This document shows positions 44,448 to 51,448 of a DNA stretch of 64,000 nucleotides, one piece after another; the first letter of the stretch is position 1; each line of letters opens with the position of its first letter. Position numbers and translations under genes: made by a program. This DNA is from Janibacter sp. A1S7 (lineage in GTDB: Bacteria > Actinomycetota > Actinomycetes > Actinomycetales > Dermatophilaceae). The notes beneath the pieces were generated by a model. That model was given only the letters and a program-made list of their open reading frames with translations, did no database searches and had not been told where the DNA came from. The stretch is taken from contig NZ_CP144913.1 in the NCBI RefSeq assembly GCF_037198315.1, positions 310,001 to 374,000 of the forward strand. Reading direction: 5' to 3'.

Positions 44448-47266
44448 GCGGCGACCTGGTCCTCCTCTGCGTGTCGGTCCACGCCGGCGCCGAGGGAGCG
44501 CACCACGTCGAGCGCGAGCCCGGTGACGATGAGGTAGACGCCGATGTCGAAGACCAGCGCGGTGACGAACGTGACCTCGCCCCAGAGCGGCAGGGTGACG
44601 TCGAGGACGTAGGACTGCAGGACGGTCCCACCGAAGGCGAGGGGGAGCAGCGCGGAGATCGCCGACACGGCCAGGCCGGCCCCGAGGACGGCGCCGGCGT
44701 CGACGGGGGCGGCGTGGTCGAGCTCGTAGCGGCCCCCGGCGAGGTACCGGGCGAGCAGCGCGAGCCCCATGGTGAGGCCTCCGGCGAAACCACCGCCTGC
44801 CTGGTTGTGCCCGGCGAAGAGCAGGTAGAGCGAGAGCGCGATCATCACGTGGAAGACCAGTCGCGTGGCGGTCTCGAGGATGACCGAGCGGCGCTCGCGC
44901 GGCATGGTCGAGGCGACCGTCTTCTCGTAGTCACCGCGGCGGGTCCAGGTGCGCTCGATCTCGTGGGAGCGCAGGAAGACGAGGCTGGCGATGCCGGCCG
45001 CGGCCGCGACGAGGACGGTGATCTCGCCGAGGGTGTCCCAGGCGCGGATGTCGACGAGGGTGACGTTGACGACGTTGCGACCGTGACCGAACTCGTAGGC
45101 CTCCTCCGGGAAGGCCGTGGAGATCGGCGCCTCGCGCCGTGCGTTGGCGGCGACGACGGTCAGGATGCTCACCGCGGCGCCGAGGCTGCCGGCCAGCACC
45201 ATGCGCCAGTAGCGACGCCAGGGGCGGCGGGTCGTGCGGGGACGGTGGCGGAAGTCCGTGGGGAGCCTGCGCAGGACGAGGACGAAGAGCACGAGCGAGA
45301 AGGTCTCGACGAGGATCTGCGTCAGCGCCAGGTCAGGTGCGCCGTGCACCTGGAAGAGCAGCGCGAGACCGTACCCGGTGAGCCCGACGAACATCACCGA
45401 CTGCAGACGGTTGCGCGAGCGGACCGCGAGGATCGTGGCCGCGATGATGAAGAGGGCGACGGCGACCTGGGTGAGGTTGTCCCACAGCCGCACCGACGAC
45501 CCGGACAGGGCGGAGGCGGCGACGATGCCGGGTAGGACGATGACGACGGCGAAGATCGTGCCGAGGTAGGTCGGCAGCGACCCGCCCTGGGAGAGCGCGG
45601 TGATCTCGACGGCGAAGCGGTCGAGGGCGCGCATGAGCCGCTGGTAGACCCGCTCGGCATCGACCACGTGGGGGAGGGCGGCCTGCAGGCGGGCGAAGGG
45701 GGCCCGCCACACGAAGAGGAGCGCGCCACCGGCGATGGCCAGGGCGGACAGGCCGAGGGCAGGGGTGAACCCGTGCCACAGGGCCAGCTCCTCCGGCGTG
45801 CTGCCGGGCAGCGTCTCGACGTGGGGTGCGAAGGTCTCGGTCAACCACCCGCCCATGAAGCCCTCGACCACGGTGAGGACCGCCAGGCCCACCGGGGCGA
45901 TGAGCAGTGCGTTCGAGGCGGCGAAGGGGGTGGGGCCGGCGGAGGCACCCGTCGTCGACTTCGTCATGAACGCGCCCCAGATGAATCGGGCCGAGTACGC
46001 GGCGGTCAGGGTCGAGCCGAGACCGAGACCGACGACCAGGAAGGCCCCGCCCCAGGGGCCGAGCGGGGAGCCGATGGACTCGACGGCCGCCGTCAGGGAC
46101 GACTCCTTGGCCACGAAACCGATGAAGGGGGGCAGCCCGGCCATCGAGGCGGCCGAGATCGTGGCGGCGGTCGCCAGGACCGGGAGGCGTCGGCCGAGTC
46201 CGTGCAGCTCGGTCAGGTCGCGGGTGCCGGTCCCCTTGTCGATGATGCCGACGGTGAAGAAGAGGGTGGACTTGAAGAGCGCGTGCGAGAGGACGAGCGC
46301 GAGCGCGGCCAGCGCCGCGGCCTTGGTGCCGACACCGGCCAGCGCCGTCATCATGCCCAGCTGGCTGACCGTGCCGTAGGCGAGCAGCAGCTTGATGTCG
46401 TCCTGCCGCAGGGCGCGCCAGCCGCCGATGAGCATCGTGCCGATGCCCAGCCCGATGGTCAGGATGCGCCAGCCGGGGGTGGTGGCGAAGATCGGAGCCA
46501 GCAGGAGGATCAGGTAGATGCCTGCCTTGACCATCGAGGCCGCGTGCAGGTAGGCGCTGACCGGGGTCGGTGCGGCCATCGCACCGGGCAGCCAGAAGTG
46601 GAAGGGGATCTGCGCGGACTTCGTCAGGGCGCCGACGAGGACGAGCACGACCGCGATGGTCGTCAGGGTCCCGGCCGGCGGCGGGTCGGCGAGCATGGCA
46701 CTGATCGTGTAGCTGGAGGTCTCGCCGAGGACGACCGTGCCCACGAGCATGGCCAAGCCGCCGAAGGTGGTCACCAGGAGTGCCTGTGTGGCCGAGCGGC
46801 GGTTGGCCGAGCGCACCGGGTTGTGGCCGATGAGGGTGTAGCTGAAGATCGTCGTCAGCTCCCAGAAGACGTACAGCGCCAGCAGGTTGTCGGCCAGGAC
46901 GAGGCCGAACATCGCGCCCGCGAAGGCGACGAAGACGCCCGTGAAGCGCCAGAGGCTGGGGTCGTCACGCCGGAAGTACCAGGCGCAGTAGACCAGGGCG
47001 AGGGCACCGACCCCGGTGACGAGGAGGCCCAGCAGCCACTGCAGGGCCCCGAGCTGGAGGGTGAAGTCCATACCGAGTGAGGGCACCCACTCGACGTTCT
47101 CGCTGATCACCCCACCGCCGGAGACGGCCGAGGTCTGGGCCAGCAGCCACACGAACGCCGCACCCGGCACGAGCGCCAGGACCAGGAAGGAGCGCCGGTC
47201 GAGGACTCTGGTCAATCCGGGCGCCACGGCTGCTGCCACGAAGTGGGCGAGCAGCAGCAGGGTCAC
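44444..47266 (-). CDS. mnhA: Na+/H+ antiporter fused A and B subunits
   Basis: A 940-residue protein. Residues 1 to about 780 form the MnhA part (about 20 helices; WELTTIFSYTLIGH, PTPVSAYLHAASMVKAGIYL, LLLAYGTVSQLGM), and about 795 to 930 form an MnhB-like domain (LVFHVMIALSLYLLFAGHNQ, GGGFAGGLTMGLALL). The fused form is common in actinobacteria and explains the absence of a separate mnhB. The GTG start was chosen for the hydrophobic N-terminus. It leads the operon A/B-C-D-E-F-G, which gives salt and alkali tolerance. Confidence 0.92.
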   Translation of the reverse strand: MTLLLLAHFVAAAVAPGLTRVLDRRSFLVLALVPGAAFVWLLAQTSAVSGGGVISENVEWVPSLGMDFTLQLGALQWLLGLLVTGVGALALVYCAWYFRRDDPSLWRFTGVFVAFAGAMFGLVLADNLLALYVFWELTTIFSYTLIGHNPVRSANRRSATQALLVTTFGGLAMLVGTVVLGETSSYTISAMLADPPPAGTLTTIAVVLVLVGALTKSAQIPFHFWLPGAMAAPTPVSAYLHAASMVKAGIYLILLLAPIFATTPGWRILTIGLGIGTMLIGGWRALRQDDIKLLLAYGTVSQLGMMTALAGVGTKAAALAALALVLSHALFKSTLFFTVGIIDKGTGTRDLTELHGLGRRLPVLATAATISAASMAGLPPFIGFVAKESSLTAAVESIGSPLGPWGGAFLVVGLGLGSTLTAAYSARFIWGAFMTKSTTGASAGPTPFAASNALLIAPVGLAVLTVVEGFMGGWLTETFAPHVETLPGSTPEELALWHGFTPALGLSALAIAGGALLFVWRAPFARLQAALPHVVDAERVYQRLMRALDRFAVEITALSQGGSLPTYLGTIFAVVIVLPGIVAASALSGSSVRLWDNLTQVAVALFIIAATILAVRSRNRLQSVMFVGLTGYGLALLFQVHGAPDLALTQILVETFSLVLFVLVLRRLPTDFRHRPRTTRRPWRRYWRMVLAGSLGAAVSILTVVAANARREAPISTAFPEEAYEFGHGRNVVNVTLVDIRAWDTLGEITVLVAAAAGIASLVFLRSHEIERTWTRRGDYEKTVASTMPRERRSVILETATRLVFHVMIALSLYLLFAGHNQAGGGFAGGLTMGLALLARYLAGGRYELDHAAPVDAGAVLGAGLAVSAISALLPLAFGGTVLQSYVLDVTLPLWGEVTFVTALVFDIGVYLIVTGLALDVVRSLGAGVDRHAEEDQVAA

Positions 47267-47365
47267 GAGGGCCTCTCGACGTGGTCCGGGGGACGGGACC
47301 ACAGGTTACCGGCTGACCGTCGGCGGCTCATGCGATCCCGCATCGAGGGTAGCCCGGTCCACGAG

Positions 47366-47410
47366 TGCCCCCGGCTGGATTCGAACCAGCGACACCTTCT
47401 TTAGGAGAGC
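47366..47410 (-). other. tRNA-Arg(CCU) 3' fragment, likely attachment site
   Basis: Read on the minus strand this gives anticodon loop CTCCTAA, half an anticodon stem AGAAG, a complete T-arm GCTGGTTCGAATCCAGC, the acceptor strand CGGGGGC and discriminator A. The 5' half of the tRNA is missing: upstream bases do not form the D-arm or the acceptor partner GCCCCCG. This is what remains when an element integrates into a tRNA 3' end. Confidence 0.7.
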
Positions 47411-47599
47411 AGGCTGGGACCTAGATGTCTGGCTTCCCTCCCGGATCTACCGGGGTAACCGTGAGAACTGGACATGGTCGCGCGGGTCGATCTGGGCGGA
47501 CATGTGCCCATTCTGTGCCCGCCCTGGCGGCCAGACCACGTTGACGGACAGAGAGAGGCGCCGACCCGATAGCGGAGCAACGGAGGCCGAAGCTGCTGG

Positions 47600-47685
47600 C
47601 GATCAAGCGGTCGTATGCGGGAAACCGGTACACCACATGTGCGGGAGCACATACCTGAAGCGGTTCACCAGTTACCGCTTGATCG
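47600..47685. repeat. Nested inverted repeats near the attachment site
   Basis: A perfect 12-bp pair, CGATCAAGCGGT at 47600-47611 and its complement at 47674-47685, encloses a smaller hairpin ATGTGCGGGAGCACAT at about 47637-47652. This gene-free stretch (47411-47894) is a candidate for recombination-protein binding or a transfer origin. Confidence 0.55.
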
Positions 47686-48094
47686 GCAGCCGTGAAGGCC
47701 GCACTGTGTAGCGGCGGGTCGTCGACTCGAAGGTGGGGCACTGACCAAGGTGGTTGGTGCCCTTTCGTCGTGTCCGCCGGGCAACGGAGGGCGCGTAGGC
47801 GGGGGTGCGCGGAGGGCGAGGAACGAGCCCGGAGCGCGGGGGTCCCTGCCGGAGCGGCCGGAGGACGACCGGCGGACGCGGGCCGGAGGCCCGCCTTGAG
47901 TCAGTAGGGAAAGTCATCACACGGACGTTCGAAGAATTGCTGTCCTGTCCCGGTAGGTGCTTGACGCTCGTGTGTCAGTAGGTGGTTGACACTCGAGCCA
48001 TTTGATGCTGGATCGGTCCTTGGGGTGGACTTTTCGGCCATTTCTAGGGGTATTGGTGGGCTGAGTGACCCACCTCGGTGGCACGAGTCAGGTC

Positions 48095-49132
48095 TCACGG
48101 GCAACCCGAGTGGTCGGAGTTAGCCGGTGCGTGATCCCGTTGCGGCGGCAGAACTTGTCGAACAACAGGGTCTCCGTCGAAGTCAACGCGGAGTAGGATC
48201 TGGAGGTCTCCCACTGCCTTCTCGGACCACTCCGCTGACGCTCCTCCATGGAAGCCAAGGGTGGCCTGCAACTTCACGCCCAGGGTCACGTTTCGGCTGG
48301 CTTCCTCAGTCAGGTTAAGGCGCAGGGTCTGACTCTTCTTCTGCACTCCGTCACGAACTGTCCCAAGCAGGTGGCTCATAGCGGGGTCGTGGCTCAGTCG
48401 CTTTTCGATGACCAGAGCTTCCGCCTTGGCAAGATTTGCTTCGGCTGGAACGTTATGTGAGCCAACCTCAAGAAGACGACGAAACTTTCTCGATGCCTGG
48501 CGGTCGAACGAGGCTTCAGCGTCCACAAGTGAGTGTTTTCCGTCCGCTCGGATTGTAAACTCGTCATCGCCTTGATGGACCAGCAGCTCCTCTACCGAGA
48601 ACGATGACGCACCGAGAATTCCCGCGACACGGTCATAGATGAGCAGCTTGTCTAGTGCGAAGACTTCTCGGGCTCTCTCAACAGGCTCGTAGTGCTCAGG
48701 GTCAAACGGGCTTTGAATCAAAATGGCCTCCACCTCGAGCAGGCCGCGCTCATATAGTTGCCGGTCTAAGACCCCTGAGGGTCGGCGGCTAGGAGGAGTG
48801 ACCGATGCGACGTGATTGCACCGCGCGCGGGGGGCATCGTTCCGTGGAAGAACTGCGACAACTCTTCGGCGATGTTCGGGCGTTGCTTGCAGGCTCTTGC
48901 TTCGAGTGGCTTTGGATGCAGCCGCCTCAGGTGAAGCTTCTACTTCCCTCGCGGCACGGGCGACGTCTGCATTGGTGAAGGCATCGCGAACCTTTCTCAC
49001 CACGGGGCCCTCCAGGGTCGAAGAGGCACTCTTCACGAACTCACCTTGGTCGCCCAGGAAGGTGAGCAACTCTTTCGATGAGAGCCCCAGCTCCCTCGCC
49101 AGTTCATGAACTCTCACTTTGGCTTTGGCCAT
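48095..49132 (-). CDS. IF2_N-domain protein of unknown function
   Basis: A 345-residue protein starting at an ATG with a very strong AGGAGGAATC ribosome site. Residues 1-45 ([19 protein letters not shown], then [12 protein letters not shown]) match the small IF2 N-terminal domain normally found on translation initiation factor 2. After a basic linker, about 220 residues form an alpha/beta region I do not recognise, with segments such as [19 protein letters not shown] and [14 protein letters not shown]. The gene lies within IS481 remnants, beside AbiTii, in AT-richer DNA, so a transferred accessory or defence role is plausible but unproven. Confidence 0.7.
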   Translation of the reverse strand: MAKAKVRVHELARELGLSSKELLTFLGDQGEFVKSASSTLEGPVVRKVRDAFTNADVARAAREVEASPEAAASKATRSKSLQATPEHRRRVVAVLPRNDAPRARCNHVASVTPPSRRPSGVLDRQLYERGLLEVEAILIQSPFDPEHYEPVERAREVFALDKLLIYDRVAGILGASSFSVEELLVHQGDDEFTIRADGKHSLVDAEASFDRQASRKFRRLLEVGSHNVPAEANLAKAEALVIEKRLSHDPAMSHLLGTVRDGVQKKSQTLRLNLTEEASRNVTLGVKLQATLGFHGGASAEWSEKAVGDLQILLRVDFDGDPVVRQVLPPQRDHAPANSDHSGCP

Positions 49133-49279
49133 GATTCCTCCTGTGCTAGTCATTAACTGTCACTCGTGAGAACCGACTCGCATGCCGTCCACGTTCCATT
49201 CTGATGGCGCAGATGGCGCAGGGGTGCTCCCAGTGACTGTCCATCTCCGCGAATGCTCTGGCCGAGACTTCCTCTGTGG

Positions 49280-49490
49280 ACGAGTCGGCGAGGTCCTGAT
49301 GGTGGCCCGACAGAAGGTCGCGGTCGGCCGTCAGTACGTCCAAGCGACGGCGACGATCCACGTCTCCGAGACGAACCTGGCCATCCTGCTGCCCGACGGA
49401 GACACCAAGGTCGTGCGCCGGACCAACGAGCAGGCCGTGCGTAGCATCAAGGGACAGCGGCCGCAGACCGCTGACACCCCAATTTCCTAG
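49280..49490 (+). pseudogene. IS481-family transposase, C-terminal fragment
   Basis: The last about 70 codons of an IS481 transposase remain: VARQKVAVGRQYVQATATIH and NEQAVRSIKGQRP are the usual end of this family, after the DDE domain. The DDE catalytic core and the N-terminal helix-turn-helix are missing. No ribosome site precedes it, so it is not expected to be translated. A terminal inverted repeat follows 40 bases later. Confidence 0.7.
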
Positions 49491-49584
49491 GCCGAACGTC
49501 AAGGACGTGGTGACACAGATCCGTCAAGGCCCTACTGACTCAAGACACGTTCGAAGAATTGCTCGGTCGTCCGATAGGCCGGAT

Positions 49585-50526
49585 TTAGCCGCCGAGCGGG
49601 GGGAGGGTCGCGCTGATTAGGCTCTGCAGAGCGTCGTACGCCGCGTTGGTGGTCATGCCCGCCGCGAGCGTATAACCCCCCTGCCGGACTTTCTCAAGCC
49701 AAGAGGAGACCTCGGGTCCCTGCGTGCCACCGTCCTGGTCGATAGCCCGTTGCAGGTCTTGCGTCGCTGCGTCGTCAACGATGTCGTTCACTTCACGGAG
49801 TAGCGTCTTCACGTCTCCTGCAGCGACGGTGGCTTGATTGCCCGTTCCGCTGGCTAGTGCATTGCCACTTCCTAGGACGAGGGAGGCATGATCGCCTGTT
49901 AGATGGATCGTCACGTTCTCGACTGCAGCGGCGACCTCGGGGCTTGTTTTCACTGTAGGTCCGCCCAAGGTGCCGGCGTCGGTGGATGCGCCTTCGAGGG
50001 CCAACACCAGCCGCAACGCTGTTGTTTGCACCTGATCCATCACGGTGGTCAATCGAGAGCGTGGTACGAGCAATTCTGCTGTGTCGAGAAGCATGAGTTC
50101 GACAGTCCCCATCTTGCCTTCCTCGATCGCCTTTCGAGCCTCATGCACCCAGAAGTGAGGGAGCGGCATTCGAGGGTCGTTGTCCGCGCTCTGAAGGGCG
50201 GCGAGTTCGGCGACGGACTGCCTGAGGTCGCCCCACCCCTGTTCCATGGTGGGGCGCAGGCCCTCTGCTAGGTCCCACGGGCCGACGATGATGCTGCGCG
50301 AACTTCCCATGGGTCCTGCGAAGTTTAGGCGAATTGTGGGCGTGGCCCTTCGGTACTCCGGCACAGGGTCGTTGGGCCCATAGCCATCCAGCTCGGACGT
50401 TAGCCATTGAGACAACTCATCTGCCTGGATTCGAGATGCCACAACCATGAGTCGACGAAGTGCACCTGGCAGTTCAGTCGTTGATCCACTCAACTCGTCG
50501 ATCGCCTTGGTCAGCGGATTTGTCAC
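49585..50526 (-). CDS. AbiTii-domain protein
   Basis: A 313-residue protein whose first about 180 residues match the AbiTii domain: PGALRRLMVVASRIQADELS, SELDGYGPNDPVPEYRR and AEGLRPTMEQGWGDLRQSVA are its conserved blocks. AbiTii proteins are linked to abortive phage infection, with no defined mechanism. The C-terminal third includes a Gly/Ala/Asn-rich repeat-like stretch and ends in a helical segment. The GTG at 50526 follows GGAGGGG. It is transcribed away from the conjugation operon and seems to be a single-gene cargo. Confidence 0.78.
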   Translation of the reverse strand: MTNPLTKAIDELSGSTTELPGALRRLMVVASRIQADELSQWLTSELDGYGPNDPVPEYRRATPTIRLNFAGPMGSSRSIIVGPWDLAEGLRPTMEQGWGDLRQSVAELAALQSADNDPRMPLPHFWVHEARKAIEEGKMGTVELMLLDTAELLVPRSRLTTVMDQVQTTALRLVLALEGASTDAGTLGGPTVKTSPEVAAAVENVTIHLTGDHASLVLGSGNALASGTGNQATVAAGDVKTLLREVNDIVDDAATQDLQRAIDQDGGTQGPEVSSWLEKVRQGGYTLAAGMTTNAAYDALQSLISATLPPLGG

Positions 50527-50825
50527 TTTACCCCTCCGGTAATCAGCCAATGGGCGCACGCCACGTGGTCCAAGAGTGCCTCGTTCTAGCCCAACTGTGC
50601 CATCAACACTGATATTGCCCCGCGAGGACCGACAAGGCCGCTCCTTGCCTGTGGATAAAGATCCGCGGCCAGGGCTTGTCTCTGGTGTGCTGGGTTGCAG
50701 GCAGGGGTCCTCGAGACGGGCGGCACCTCCTGCCGCGTGAAAGATGCGTAGTGCGCTGTGCGCTGCGTACTGTTGTTGATGGGGCAGGTGGTCCCGCAAC
50801 TGATCTGGAAGAGGGAGTGCTTCTC
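50527..50825. other. Divergent regulatory region before the conjugation operon
   Basis: About 300 bases between the leftward AbiTii gene and the rightward conjugation operon, so promoters for both must be here. A tandem GTGCGCTGTGCGCTG is seen at about 50748-50762, before the final ribosome site GAGGGAG. I identify no gene in it. Confidence 0.4.
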
Positions 50826-51101
50826 ATGATGGGTTTCACCGTTTCGTCGCTGGTCGCCGCGGTGTCGGCGGACATCGTCAACACGGACGGGCTGAAGGGA
50901 GAGCTCTTCGGCCTCCTGGGAATTGGAATCATCGCGGTTGGTCTGGTCGCGCTGTTCGCGTTCGGGACGAAGAAGTCTGGCGTCCGGGATCTGCTTTCGA
51001 CGCTCGGTGGCGTCCTGATCGTGTTCCTGATCGTGGGCCTTGCCGGGCTGGTCGGAACGTCGACCGGTCGCGACATGGTCTCGGCGATCTTCAACTTCTG
51101 A
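50826..51101 (+). CDS. VirB2/TcpD-like small membrane protein
   Basis: A 91-residue protein with two hydrophobic helices (about 27-45 and 56-78) and a short polar N-terminus. Size, helix pair and position as first gene of a conjugation operon fit a VirB2 pilin-like or TcpD-like subunit. The ATG follows GAGGGAG at good spacing. Sequence similarity is low in this class, so the label rests on context. Confidence 0.6.
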   Translation: MMGFTVSSLVAAVSADIVNTDGLKGELFGLLGIGIIAVGLVALFAFGTKKSGVRDLLSTLGGVLIVFLIVGLAGLVGTSTGRDMVSAIFNF

Positions 51102-51109
51102 GGTCGACC

Positions 51110-51448
51110 GTGCGACTGACCACAGATGACCGCGTGTGGCGCTTTCAGGGGCGCCTCGTCGAGGTGGACGGGATCGAGATCCCCATGCATCCGCGCTACG
51201 TGGCGGTGTTCATCTTCCTTGTGGCTGCGCCGGTTCTGGCGCTGCTCTTCTCGCCGCTCGGCTGGTTCCTGGCCAGTGTCTCTGGTGCTGTCTTCGGCGG
51301 CATCGTCGCGTGGGTCCTCGCCGACTTTGTAACAGGCGAAGTGCCGGTCGGGGCATGGCTGCGGATCATCCGCTCCGAAGTGGAGGCACAGCGGCGGTTT
51401 CGACGTGACCGACTCAATCACGACGCGAAGGTGGGTGACCTGCGGTGA
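51110..51448 (+). CDS. TcpE/VirB3-like conjugation membrane protein
   Basis: A 112-residue protein starting at GTG. After about 30 polar residues it has two closely spaced helices (about 29-66) and a basic, Arg-rich C-terminus that would remain in the cytoplasm near the VirB4 ATPase. TcpE-like proteins of this build precede VirB4-type genes in Gram-positive conjugation operons. The stop overlaps the next start. Confidence 0.62.
   Translation: MRLTTDDRVWRFQGRLVEVDGIEIPMHPRYVAVFIFLVAAPVLALLFSPLGWFLASVSGAVFGGIVAWVLADFVTGEVPVGAWLRIIRSEVEAQRRFRRDRLNHDAKVGDLR

Larger units (their letters stand above)
47895..49544. mobile_element. IS481-like remnant enclosing a passenger gene
   Basis: A 15-bp perfect inverted repeat, CTTGAGTCAGTAGGG at 47895-47909 and its complement at 49530-49544, bounds 1650 bases. 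Near the right end lies a C-terminal IS481 transposase fragment. Near the left end, GTGTCAGTAGGTGGTTGACA (from about 47970) resembles another IS481 terminus. Between them sits the IF2_N-domain gene. The 17-base word ACGTTCGAAGAATTGCT occurs at 47925 and again at 49547, outside the right repeat. Confidence 0.6.

Noticed and set aside
47361..47445. A complete tRNA gene at the element border
   Set aside because: Only the T-arm, acceptor 3' strand and half of the anticodon stem can be formed; the 5' acceptor strand and D-arm are missing.
47421..47741. Minus-strand frame of about 106 codons next to the attachment site as a possible integrase remnant
   Set aside because: No integrase catalytic residues (R, H-x-x-R, Y) or resemblance to tyrosine or serine recombinases could be seen.
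47692..47907. A plus-strand frame of about 70 codons in the element's left arm
   Set aside because: It is Arg/Gly/Ala-rich, has no ribosome site and contains no motif; the underlying DNA looks like non-coding repeat-rich sequence.
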